From assembly GCF_041381155.1 (NCBI RefSeq), contig NC_091142.1:34645604-34709603 (forward strand): a DNA stretch of 64,000 bases. The letters run 5' to 3'. The translations under genes and the position numbers were made by a program. This stretch comes from Argopecten irradians. Its lineage: Eukaryota > Mollusca > Bivalvia > Pectinida > Pectinidae. Under the pieces are notes generated by a model. The model was not told where the DNA came from, searched no databases, and was given only the letters and a program-made list of their open reading frames with translations. Below are positions 45,801 to 56,689 of the stretch, piece by piece. Each line of letters opens with the position of its first letter. Positions within the stretch are counted from its first letter, which is position 1.

Positions 45801-47354
45801 ACAAAAGGCAGGCCATGGGTTTTAACGGTCACCTGAGTTTAAATTTGTTTAAAATGAACAAAAACATATAAACACTTACATATTGACTCTTGATTTCTGT
45901 CAGTGATTACAAAATAACTTTTTAATCTATGAAGAGTCTTTCCTTCCATCAAACCTGTGATCTCAGATGATTTTTTGAAATTTTAAGTCATTTTGACCCT
46001 GTTTGGCCCCGCCCCTCTGGTCCCCCAGGGGGTCAGCGAGGACTGATATAGATGTTAAAAATCTAAATCTCAGGCTAATAATTCTAATCAAGTTTGACTC
46101 ATTTCCTATGAAAATTGAGCAGATAATGTTCATAAATGTGTTTTTTCATATCTTAACTAAAGTAAACTTGACTCCCGCCCCAGGGGGAAACGGGAGATCC
46201 CAGAGTCGTTTAATTCACAAATTTTGTAAAAGGAACTTTCCATCTTTAAAAAATATTTGATTCTACCATTTACAGAATTTTAGAAAAAATGCTATCTTAG
46301 GCTAATAATTATAAATAAGTTTGACTTATTAATGCAAATTGAACAAAAATGCTCATAAACGTGTTTTCCCTATACATAAATGTAAACTATAGTAAACTTG
46401 AACAACTCCCCAGGTGAAAATATGAGACCCCAGGGTCATATAATTTTATAAAGGACCATAAGACCTTCCAGATATGAAGAGTATTTGATTCCGCCATATC
46501 CAGAATTTCAGAAAAAGAGTTTAGAAGTTTCAATCTTATTAAAATACAGATCCTTATTATCACTACGTTTGATAAGAGGATCTGAGAAAATCCCATTAGG
46601 GGTCATGTCCAGGTGACCTTTGGAAATGGCCAATCAAATTGCTAATTGCAAAAATTTAACAGTGAATTTCATGGACGAAATAGTTTGAAAAAAACTGTCA
46701 GAATTATTTTGGTTTACGTATTCATCTCGCCCAAAGAGCACAATAAAGCTAATTGTATATGTACGCTGGGACGAAATATCGTTTTCAATGGATGTGACAA
46801 GGTGTTGAAAATATATCTTACATGTATATGAAGACCACGTGGTATAAAGGTCATCTGGACGTGACCCTCTATGGGATATTGTCAGATCCTTTATATAACG
46901 GAGTGGTTATAAGGATCTGTATTTTAATCAGATTGGAAGTTTAAGACTATTTGATCCCTTTTGACCCCGCCCTAAGGCCCATGGGGGTCAGTCATGGAAA
47001 ATTTGTTTAAAGGATTCAATGATCATCTTATACTGATAAGTCTGACAACATTTGACTAATTTCCTTTTACAAATGACCAAATAATGCTCAAAGTTCCACC
47101 ACATCTTGAGTTGAGAAGAAGATTTTTTGAAATTTTAGTCAATTTTACCCCTTTTGGCCCCTCCGACATCCCCCTGGGGGTGGGGACCATACAATTCACA
47201 ATTTTGATTGGCCTTATGCCATAGAAGGTTTGTGTAAAATTTCATTGAAATTACTTCGGCAGTTTTGGAGTCGAAAATGTAAATTGTTTACGGACATACG
47301 ACGCACGACGGACGACGACACACAAAAGGCGATTAGAATAGGTCACTTGAGACT
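45801..47354 (+). mobile_element. R4 repeat interrupted by an R2 element
   Basis: It starts 45 bases after the gene 2 poly(A) signal with 'GGCCATGGGTTTTAACGGTC' and ends CGACGCACGACGGACGACGA with 'GGTCACTTGAGAC'. Compared with the copy at 25987, a complete R2 element (46531-46935) interrupts it inside a 'TTTGAAGTTTTAGCCTATTT' motif, so R4 is the older insertion here. Confidence 0.7.
46531..46935 (+). mobile_element. TIR element R2 nested in R4
   Basis: CAATCTTATTAAAATACAGA at the left and TCTGTATTTTAATCAGATTG at the right. Direct flanks are TAGAAGTTT and GGAAGTTTA. The uninterrupted R4 paralogue reads TTGAAGTTTTAG, giving a target duplication of about 7-9 bases around GAAGTTT. Confidence 0.75.
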
Positions 47355-48102
47355 TCGTCTAAGTTGACTTAAAAAACAGCAAAACAAATAAAAAAAAACA
47401 ATTGGGTGAAACTATAACTGTTTTCACAAAACTAAAGCAAAGTGATAATCAAACAATGGTTCTGTAACGTAAGACAAGCGACGAGTTGAGTAGATGGAAT
47501 TGACAAAACAATTGACACACATTCACCCTCGCTAGTACCCTCGCTCACGAGCTATGGAAGTTCAATACACAGTTGACAGTCTCTGCAAAGGTAATCCGGA
47601 CATTTACAGTACACCAGTATAAGGACTCCCCACGACGCCAGACATTTTGAGCACCTCCTGAACCGCAGCCCAGGTCTACACCGCGCATGTCACTCGCGCC
47701 CGTCATACAGTTAGTATACGTCTATGGACACTGGACACTTTCCCGCATGTAAGTATAAATAGGAATCGGCGCTGACTGTTCATATAAGCTGCCGTTTCTC
47801 AACAACTGGCGACAATGCCAGAACGTCTTTCCCGGCGCTTATCACATCATTGTCATATAAATATTGATGGTCGTGACGTCATCCTGTGGCATCTTGACCC
47901 GCCTGTTTATAACCTCAAACTTCCTGTGGCTGACCGAAGTTTCTAACTGGTCCTGTTACCGAAGCTGAGGTCGCAGTGTCCTGATGGTACACACAGGAAC
48001 TCCACTCCGTCGTAGAAAGCTTTAAATACACATAACATAATACTTGACAACTCCAAACCTTCATACTCACAACTTCAATACAAAGATATTATAACAATAC
48101 AA
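47355..48102. other. Between genes 2 and 3, no gene recognised
   Basis: A locally GC-richer 600-base stretch with a 44-codon frame from ATG 47815 ('MPERLSRRLSHHCHINIDG') that matches nothing I know. No family assignment. Confidence 0.3.
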
Positions 48103-48825
48103 TTAAAGATGCTCCACCGCCGACAGAGCAAAAATGATATTCATCACTTGAACAGTAATTGGTGTTTAATCGTGTATGTATGTGTCTAATTAACACAAAA
48201 AATAATATAAATAATTTATTTTGCATTTGGTGCATGCGCAATCAGTACTTCATTCCATATAGAATATAGTGCTACGGAATTTTTTCGGGATGCAAATAAT
48301 TATTTTTTGTAATTTTAACTTAAAGATGCTCCACCGCCGACAGAACATAAATCATATTCATCATTTGAACAATAATTGGTGTTTAATCGTGTATATATAT
48401 GCCTAATTAACACAAAAAATAATATAAAATAGTTTGTTTCGCCTTTGGTGCGTGCTCATTCAGTACTTCGTTCCATATAGGATATAGTGCTGCGGATTTT
48501 TTTCGGGATGCAATTGATTATTTTTCATATTTTTATCTTGAAGTAAAATAAGAAGCTCAAACTTTTCAATGGTGGTAATGGTGTAAGGTAAGTAACTTTT
48601 GTAACTGAAGAAAAATACTAAATCGTCAGCTCCTGTTTTTGATAGTGAAAAAATACCATTTGTCAGCGGTGGAGCATCTTTAAAGTAAAATTACAAGCTC
48701 AAACTTTCCAATGGTGGTAATGGTGTAAAGTAAGTAACTTTTGTAACTGAAGACAAATACTAAATCGTCTGCTCCTGGTTTTGATAGTGAAAAAATACCA
48801 TTTGTCAGCGGTGGAGCATCTTTAA
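48103..48825 (+). mobile_element. R3 element with a second R3 inserted in it
   Basis: The outer copy starts TTAAAGATGCTCCACCGCCG (48103), is interrupted at 48319, resumes at 48684 ('AGTAAAATTACAAGCTCAAA') and ends 'GCGGTGGAGCATCTTTAA' (48825). The inner complete copy fills 48320-48683 in the same orientation. TTAA is present at all four ends. Confidence 0.8.
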
Positions 48826-48904
48826 CCAAATTAGCGATTTATATATTTCCTACGTCAATTCGAAATAATCCTAATACAGGATATAGTATAGTGGAACTGT
48901 AGGA

Positions 48905-49090
48905 AATGGCATTCTTCAGTGATATAGCACTATAAAAAGGGCAACAGTTCTACTATACAAGAAGACACAACACTAACATACCACAGTCTCCAAAAACACG
49001 CACCTCGCACTTCACACACGCTACACACTGCATACATGGGAGGCCGACTTTAGCTGTTAATAGGACGTTAAAATAAACAAACAAATAAAG
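48905..49090 (+). mobile_element. SINE-like element R1, 5'-truncated
   Basis: 'TTCAGTGATATAGCACTATA' through 'GGGAGGCCGAC' to a GTTAAAATAAACAAACAAAT tail, which is of the AAAATAA tail variant. Confidence 0.65.
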
Positions 49091-50340
49091 TATTCCGCAC
49101 TCGGCATACTACATGTATGATACAAGATTTCAATGTCAATATCTCATTGTAATGTTTACATTCTAAACTCCTACCGTCGTGGTTCATATAGGAATGCATT
49201 TAATATCTTTCGAAAATACAGATTCACAACTTTTTTACTGTTAATAAGGCATAAATCAATCAAACAAACAATTCATCCGGTTTCTATACACCAATCTGTG
49301 TTGGTCTTTACGCCGATACCAATGTCTTTGAAGTCAACAGGACAAGAAATGAAACATATACCTCTGATATTGAGTTGTAAAGTGTTAAATATAAAGATAA
49401 AGAAATTTGTACTCGTATGTACAATTATTGTGATATTTCAGTTTAAATCAGATATCTGTGAAAATATGTCGCTATTCTTTAAGCCTCTTAAAACATCTTA
49501 CTCAAGGTCATTTAAAGTGTCAGGTTTCGGTGTTGAAGGAGAGCCACCGGAGTACCAGAAAAACTCCTCCAACCTACGGTCGGTACCTCACATGACTATC
49601 TAACTAGATATTAAATTGCATAACTTCAGTTTAATTTCAATGTCAGCGAGATGATTTTATTTTCAATTTCTGGGAGATAGACCTAATTACGTCATGTATA
49701 TTTCAATTGTGGCAAACTACATTTTACATCAATATTCAGAAAATTCATTTTCTGTGCTTTATTCATCAATTATTTCCATCTTATTTTTCTATAATATTGG
49801 AATCCGATATTCAAGGTTAACTCCGTTATCAATAGCTTCTAACTGAATTCATAATCGCTCTATTAGTAGGGAAATGAAATGGGAGCAAAGCTGAGCGCAG
49901 TGGTTAATATGTCCCAACAAATTACCACAAACACTCTACCTCTGGGTCGCCAGTCCGAATTCCATGTTGGACAGTTGTCAAGTTCTGCCCGCTGGCTTTT
50001 CTCAGAATACTCCGACATCATTCCACCAATAAACCTGGCACGTTCTTAAATGGCGGCCCTTGCAGTTAACAAATTTACCAAATGTATATGATTATCTTTC
50101 CGCTCTGCTTCAAAGGGGGAATATAAACGAATAATGTATCTCTCTGGAGGCATTAAAGGCAGCACAAATATAAATTAAAAATATAATGCCGAAGAGGCCA
50201 TACGTCTGAAAGCAAACAATAGGGGAACGTGATGCTCTAAAACACGCTTGTTAAAAGCTCACGTTTAAAAGTCGTGAAGCTAAACCAAATTCAGTCTTTA
50301 CAAAAAGGAGACGATGTCTGAAAAACTTATCTTCATATTT
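49091..50340. other. Upstream of gene 3, nothing recognised
   Basis: The 156-codon frame at 49133-49603 is the longest here but starts with a non-ATG codon context and shows no conserved motif. Around 49890-50060 a GC-richer patch ('GGGAGCAAAGCTGAGCGCAG', 'GGTCGCCAGTCCGAATTCC') may be an old repeat. Confidence 0.3.
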
Positions 50341-50474
50341 TGTTGACACCGTCATATTGCGCACTTGTTGTTATCTCAAAGAAGGTGACTAAAGGTTATC
50401 TCTGTATTTGTACTTCCTTGACTGGCTTGATTACATTATTGGTTGACCAAGTCGGACGTTTAACAGCAGTAGTG
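50341..50474 (+). promoter_or_regulatory. Conserved proximal block of chitin-binding gene 3
   Basis: A shorter and more diverged relative of the blocks before genes 1 and 2: TTGACACCGTCA, TTATCTCAAAGAAGGTGA, AAAGGTTATCTC, 'TATTGGTTGACCAAGTCGGA' and 'AGTAGTGATG' at the start codon. Both TTATC (GATA-type) sites survive. Confidence 0.45.
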
Positions 50475-53400
50475 ATGTTTCTCCTATGTATACTGATCAT
50501 CGTTTCTCAGGGATTCGGTAAGAAGCTTGATTTTCAAATAAATGTTAAGTGCTCTGTTTTGCTCACATTTGCCCTAAAACAATACTCGTCTTCTTCTAAA
50601 ACAGCCGTGTGGGAAGTTTGAATGTGTGTTGGCTACGTAGGCATAATAATCGATGTAAGTCGGTATGAAGAGGATATGTTTCTTAATGAATAATAGTTGT
50701 ATTTTATCGAGTTGGGCAAGAACTTCTACATCTATCAGTGAGTAGTTTGGCGCATGATTTATAGGACAAATACGCATATAACAACACAAAGAACATGTAT
50801 ACAGTATAATTAAATGGATGTGATAAGACAGTGGGTAATCAATAAAACTTTTGTTTTAATTGTAGTTGACTGTGTGGTTGACTGTAATGGAAAGACTAAC
50901 GGGAATTACGAAATAACATGCCACTCGTACACCCATTGTTCTAACGGTATAGGTACGTTACATACCTGTCCGGAAAATCAGATGTATAACATGGTGTCCC
51001 AAACATGTGGCGGGTGAGTTCGTGTTTTATTGTATAATATTTACATAAAGCCCAATGCATGTTATTTTCCAATATTAACATTGTTAGTTAGGCTTTGGGT
51101 TTTAGTCAGTGTGAGAATTCAGTGAACAAAATAGTCTTAAAATTGATCGATATGAAAATATCTTCTATTTGAAATATTTAAAATGAATTTAAGTATTATA
51201 TTTATATTTCTATGTATATTTGGTTTATCGATAGGACTATTTCATCCACTGCTATTATTTAGTCGGCTGTTCAGGACAACAGAATGGAAACTAGAGCTGC
51301 CCAGTATTTCCCGCCAAATCTTAGGCTGTTCCATCGACTGATATTTTTCTCTATACAATAGACGTATAAGTTTTATTTGCATACTTTACTTTTTTTCCTT
51401 ATTTTTGTTAAATGATAATGACTACTTAAAATGTAAATATAACTATTGGTTTGCATATTTTGACATGCATTGGTGTTTAACATACATTGGGTGTTCTAAT
51501 ATGACTCTTATGGAAAACTAGAACACCCAATGTATATTACACACCAATGCATGTCAAAAATATGATAACCAATGCTTAAAACAACTTCTAAAAGCAACGA
51601 AACTGAAAAATTGTTTAAAGCTAGCGCGCTATTATCTCCTTTAGAGGTAAATATCATAAGTGTATACATACAGAGCTAAGTTGACTATTAAAAGTGCGTA
51701 TGTCTCGTGGCTACCTTTAGATATTATGTTGACCACACTATGTGATATGTATCTTGTGAAAGTTGCTGAAAAAAAAGTCCAACAGATTCGGAACACATTT
51801 TATCACCAAACAGCCATGACATTATGTTTATATTGCCTGTAATAGTACTCCCAGACTGTGACTGGATGTGATTACACGTCGTATTTTTTTCATCTTCGAA
51901 TGTTTTGTTTGTTTGTTAGATTAATTAACGTCCTATTAACAGCTAAGAACATGTATGCGGTGTGTTGCGTGTATATTGTGCGAGGTGCGTGTTTTGGGAG
52001 ACTGCAGTATATTCAACACACCATACCCGGTCACATTATACTGACAACGGGCGAACCAGTCGTCCCACTCCCTGTATGCTGAGCGTCAAGCAGGAGCAGA
52101 AACTACCACTTTTTATAGACTTTGGTTTGTCTCGGCCACGGGACAGACCCCAGAGCCTTTCTCACAGGGCCGGTGGAAATGGTGTATTTTATTTTATATG
52201 AAACAAGTTTTGAAAAGGCAAACCACAACCAGATAAGAAGCCATAACCCCTATGCTCTATCAATACACTATACCAGCACAATTAAACGAGGGGTCAAAAT
52301 AGTTCACCGATATCCCTTTTGGAAGGGTCGCCGAAACACTTGGCGAACAGGGAAACATTGTCACATCACATGGAATGATAATGTCCATAGCTATCCATCT
52401 ACAATTGTAGATACAATATCTATCATATTAGTAAACAACAGGCATCGTATTGTCGCCATAAGTATACTTTATTAATAGCATACTCCGTCGACATATTCCA
52501 TAATTAATCTAAAATTATGTTATTATATATTTCTTTGAGCTTAACGTGAAAGTTTTATTCTAGATTGTTTGGCATGAACCTAACGGATAGACATACAAAA
52601 TTGTTATATCTAGGATTTTCTTCATATCTAGCTCGTTTGAGAGCCCTGTAGGTAGGGCGTCAGAATTGTACCTGCTACCCCTATCGTAAAAGGCGATTTA
52701 ATTTAAGATCATCTATTTTTCTCTTCTTCCTAACTGACTTTATTCTTCCTTGACATCGCCTCACTTTTAGCCTTCTGTTGAGCGCTTGGCCCTTTGAGGT
52801 AGGTTCTGGCCGAGACACACCAAAGTCTACAAAATTGGTACTTTCTGCTCCTGCATAGCGCTCACCATACAAGGGGAAGGACGACTTGTTCGCCCGTTGT
52901 CAGTATAATGTGGCCGGGTTGGGTGTGTTGCTTTGTGTCTTCAGCAGCATGCTTCAGTAATATATCACTGTAAAAAGGACAAGAGTTTCACTATACAAGA
53001 AGACATAACACAAACATACCACAGTCTCTCAAACCATGCACCTTGCACTTCATACACACTACACATCGTATATGGGAGGCCGTCCTTACATGACCCTTGA
53101 TGTTTAATAGGACGTTAATTAATCAAACAAACAAGCTCGTTTGATTGAAATTTTCCAGGTCCAGTTCTCCATGTAACATCATACGCAGCTGTGGCACCTT
53201 GCCTGATAAACGATACCCAGACTTAGAAACGAATTGCCGGACATACTACACCTGTCAGAATAACATTTTTTATGGACATAACTTCTGTAATCCTGGTATG
53301 TATTACACACTTTCTGTTTACCTTCTTCAATTGACTGAACGAATTGTAAATAGTAATTGAATTATACTGAATATAAATATTTAAAAGCAAAATGATGATT

Positions 53401-54274
53401 TAAGCATATTCACCTTCCCGAAAATATCTTAGTTAAGATGTAGTGTTTCCTTAAAGTTGCTCCATCGCTTAGTTATTTTTCATTTTCATTGTTGATGTTA
53501 AAAAGTGTATATATATGAGTTACTTACTGTAGTCGAAGAGGCCAACGTTTATCTCGTCCCTACTTTTCTAATAAAGGAGCATCACTCTAAAATGACGTAG
53601 GTATCTTGTTAACATAAAGATAATGCACATCTATACAGAACAGATCATTGTCATCGAATATCGGTGAAGTCCATTTACAGTAAAACACGGTTATAACCTC
53701 ATGCCTCTAGCCTTTTTTCTAACAATAACAGTTCCTTCTTATTGTATATACTCTTGTGTTTTTATATAATAAAGATAATTTTGTGTATAAAGTATTAATT
53801 TGTAGTAAAACATGTCTGACGGATTGTAACCATTTACTTTACTCAACATTGAAAACGTGTCAATTTAGAGCGGATATTTGTGGTACATTGTGTTATTGGT
53901 GTGCATACAAGTCGACAGACAAACGTTCGTCAATATGTCAACGTTTGTTTAATATTTTGAACTTATTGGTAAATTTAACATAACATGATATCATGTAGGG
54001 TGAAAGTTGTCAAGTTGCTATTATAATTATTTAACTATTTTCCCAGCTACGAGTTTTGAATTTTTATATTAAAAGGCTGCGGCAAATAAAAAAACCAATA
54101 CTTCAGAATAGTTGAACAACTGACACATTTGCATATACAGGTATACGGATTTGTAGATAGAAATATTTCATACTTCCTTTCGCAGGTTTGGTATTCGATG
54201 AAAGTAGTCAGTTTTGTAACTGGCCCCATAATGTGGCCCAGCCATGCGGAACTGCCCCTATCGTCGTCGGCTGA
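50475..54274 (+). CDS. Secreted protein with two chitin-binding type-2 domains, gene 3
   Basis: Four exons: 50475-50517, 50866-51013, 53159-53295 and 54186-54274, phases 1, 2, 1, encoding 138 residues. The signal peptide is 'MFLLCILIIVSQGF'. Domain 1 has 'GNYEITCHSYTHCSNG' and 'CPENQMYNMVSQTC'; domain 2 has 'CRTYYTCQNNIFYGHNFC' and 'CNWPHNVAQPC'; the C-terminus ends 'APIVVG'. All twelve domain cysteines are present, plus two extra before domain 1. It is the most diverged of the three, so it split first, with genes 1 and 2 separating later. This is also the most compact gene (3.8 kb). A long R1 element sits in intron 2 and ends only 22 bases before exon 3. Expected to be secreted and chitin-binding like its neighbours; sequence differences in both domains could mean different ligand preference, which is inference. 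Confidence 0.88.
51445..51573. repeat. Hairpin with ~54-base arms
   Basis: TGACATGCATTGGTGT and ATACATTGGGTGTTCTA on the left are mirrored by TAGAACACCCAATGTAT and ACACCAATGCATGTCA on the right with a 20-base loop. It lies in intron 2 of gene 3. Arms of this length without coding suggest a small inverted-repeat element. Confidence 0.75.
51905..52175 (-). mobile_element. SINE-like element R1 with internal deletion
   Basis: It runs from TTTGTTTGTTAGATTAATTA through 'GGTGCGTGTTTTGGGAGACT'. It then skips the mid-part and resumes at 'CACACCATACCCGGTCACAT', ending in the GGCCACGGGACAGACC block. Confidence 0.65.
52638..53136 (+). mobile_element. SINE-like element R1, near full length, beside a splice site
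   Basis: The plus-strand copy runs from 'CCTGTAGGTAGGGCGTCAGA' to TTAATTAATCAAACAAACAA. It lies wholly in intron 2 of gene 3, with its tail ending about 22 bases before the exon 3 acceptor. The 3' end of the intron, including the likely branch-point zone, is therefore repeat-derived. Confidence 0.75.
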
Positions 54275-54924
54275 TCCTCAATACATCTCCAGTCAATGTG
54301 TGTTCATCAGAATCGAAATATGTCAATTACCATATAAAGACGTATGCTCAGTAAATATCAGCTTTTTGTGTCTATGTACTAAGAATCCATACTAACTTTT
54401 CCCCTTGTACATAATCAATATTCTATCAAATCTTCCGTAAATCAGATTTTCCATAAACCTTTTAATATTTATTTTCGTTTTACTGCGCAAAATAATAGTT
54501 TCCATTGCTTAAATATGTGATTACGCTTATCCCATTTCATAGCGAAATACATTCGCACTTTGCATTGTAAGATACTAACCAGTCATTTTCTATGTATAAA
54601 GAGTTCGAAATGCTACTAAATAATGCTGCATCTGGTAAAACAATTTTATTTTGTAAAGATATCTTCTCTACATGTAATTATTTCAAACATGATATAAATT
54701 CATTTGATTTATATGACACAAATCTCATGCATTTAGTTTATTTAAGCACATATATTTCTTGATGATAATGAATATTTAGATGTAATCAAAACATTATCAC
54801 GTATTTTGTATTCTTTCCGGACCCCGTCTCAGAAAGAAAACATTCGTTTCGCACCCGGTTTGTGATAAAATACCGAACAGAATGTCAACGTGTTGTGTTC
54901 TAATTCATTTAATTTAAAAACGCG

Positions 54925-55822
54925 CAATCCCCAGAGGGATCTTGGCACCAATCAAAAAATGATATATGTCTGACAAATCAAAGAAGGATCTTTTCTCTGC
55001 TTTTTAAACCTAAACTTCTTTCTTCTGCATTCCAAACTTTAAACTATCAAAATCCAAGATGGTGGTCGGCCATCTTGTTGAACGCATGTAGTTTCTGCTC
55101 CTGCTTAGCGCTCAGCAAACAGGGAGTGGGACGACTGGTTCGCCCGTTGTCAGTATAATGTGACCGGGTGGGGTGTGTTGCTTGGTGTCTTCGGCGGCAT
55201 GCTTCAGTAATATAGCACTATAAAAACGGCAACAGTTCCACTATGCACGAAGACACAACATATATATACGGCAGTCTCCCAAAACACGCACCTCGCACTA
55301 TGTCAAGCAACACACCGCATCCATGGGAGCCGTCCTTATATGACCATAACTGTTAATAGGACGTTAATTAATCAAACAAACAATAGACAGAACTAAGGCC
55401 TTAGGGGAACCTACATATGAAATTTGAAACGATCCCTTCAGTACTTTCTGAGAAATAGTGGTAACAAACCTCAATTATCAAAATCCAAGATGGCTGCCTA
55501 GCGGCAATCTTGTTTACCGATCTGTCCCAAAATCAGCATGACACTCCTAGGGCCCTAAGAAAAACCAACAGATGAAATATGAGACAGATCCATTCAGTAT
55601 TTTTCAGTATTTTCACACATCAACTACAAAATCTAAGATGGCTGCCTGACGACCATATTAATTTTCCAATCAGTCTTTAAATCAGCATGACACTCCTAGG
55701 GGGACCTACATATGAAATTTGAGACAGATCACTCACTTCAGTGTTTTATGAGAAATAATGGTAACAAGCACAGTTTATGGACGGACGACCGACCACGTAC
55801 GAAAGGCGATTTGAATAACCCA
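54925..55822 (+). repeat. R5 repeat, interrupted by an R1 copy
   Basis: The start 'CCCCAGAGGGATCTTGGCAC' matches 63863 on. Two to three ~175-base units carry 'CAAAATCCAAGATGGCTGCC' or 'ACAAAATCTAAGATGGCTGC', 'AATCAGCATGACACTCCTAG' and 'AATTTGAGACAGATC'. The end is 'GGACGGACGACCGACCACGT' with 'AAAGGCGATTTGAATA'. An R1 copy at 55088-55383 splits the first unit, so R5 is older. Confidence 0.6.
55088..55383 (+). mobile_element. SINE-like element R1 starting at the A-box
   Basis: It begins 'GTAGTTTCTGCTCCTGCTTA', a few bases upstream of the A-box-like TAGCGCTCAGCA. The B-box-like GGTTCGCCC is intact and the tail is TTAATTAATCAAACAAACAA. Confidence 0.75.
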
Positions 55823-56301
55823 CCATTGGATGATTACATTATGTTAAACATTTTCAACGCACGCTGTTACCCGAAATGCGGCGTATTCGCACAATAAATA
55901 TTTTTAATCAATAGTTTTAAAAACAGTTTAAACAAACATCCAAGATAGTTTAGTTATTTCAATTTTTATATCTAAATATCTGGGTTGAATCTTACATGAC
56001 TTTTTGTTGATAGTTACGTATATAAAGTGTGACTTTAATAACGAGTAAAACCACAAAGAAATAAGACGTTTTGTCTCTTCCATATATGGTAATTCATTCA
56101 GCCTTATTATGACTACAGTTAGCCTTCCGTTTGAATACGATTAAAAGTGCACTTTTATCTTGGCGAATTATCCAATTTAAATCAAGAAGGTATGCTAATT
56201 TATACTCTTAGTCTGTATATTAAAATCCCTATTTTATGCAGCCATTGTAAATAGCGTACTGGATAATACATGTTGATGGAATGCATAATTAGCTTCAAAC
56301 T

Positions 56302-56676
56302 TAATCTGATTAAAATACAGATCCTTATTATCACTACGTTGGATAAGAGGATCTGAGAACATCGCATTAGGGGTCACGTCAAGATGACCTTTTGAAATGG
56401 CCAATCAAATTGGCACTGCCAGAATCTTGACTGGGGACGAAATAGTTTGAAAAAGCTGTCCAAATTATTTTCTTGTATGTAGTCATCTCGCCCGAAGTGC
56501 ACAACAAAGCTAATTGTATATGTATACTGGGGCGATTGATGTTGTAAATTGTAGAAACTGCATTTGCTCTGAAGTACACGTGGTATAAAGGTCATCTGGA
56601 CGTGACCCCTTATGGGATATTGTCAGATCCTCTTATCCAACGTAGTGATAATAGGGATCTGTATTTTAATCAGATT
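56302..56676 (+). mobile_element. TIR element R2, best copy, with target duplication
   Basis: The left AATCTGATTAAAATACAGAT and right ATCTGTATTTTAATCAGATT are near-perfect inverted repeats that extend about 55-60 bases inward. The element is flanked by the direct repeat GCTTCAAACT (56292-56301 and 56677-56686). A 9-10 base duplication with long inverted repeats is typical of Mutator-like non-autonomous elements. No transposase is present. Confidence 0.8.
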
Positions 56677-56689
56677 GCTTCAAACTAGG

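Noticed and set aside
49133-49603. 156-codon open frame upstream of chitin-binding gene 3
   Set aside because: No ATG at its start, no recognisable domain, low-complexity AT-driven composition and no splice or promoter context. Treated as chance.
52122-52475. 117-codon frame overlapping an R1 copy
   Set aside because: Its first part is translated SINE-like repeat; the remainder has no motif.
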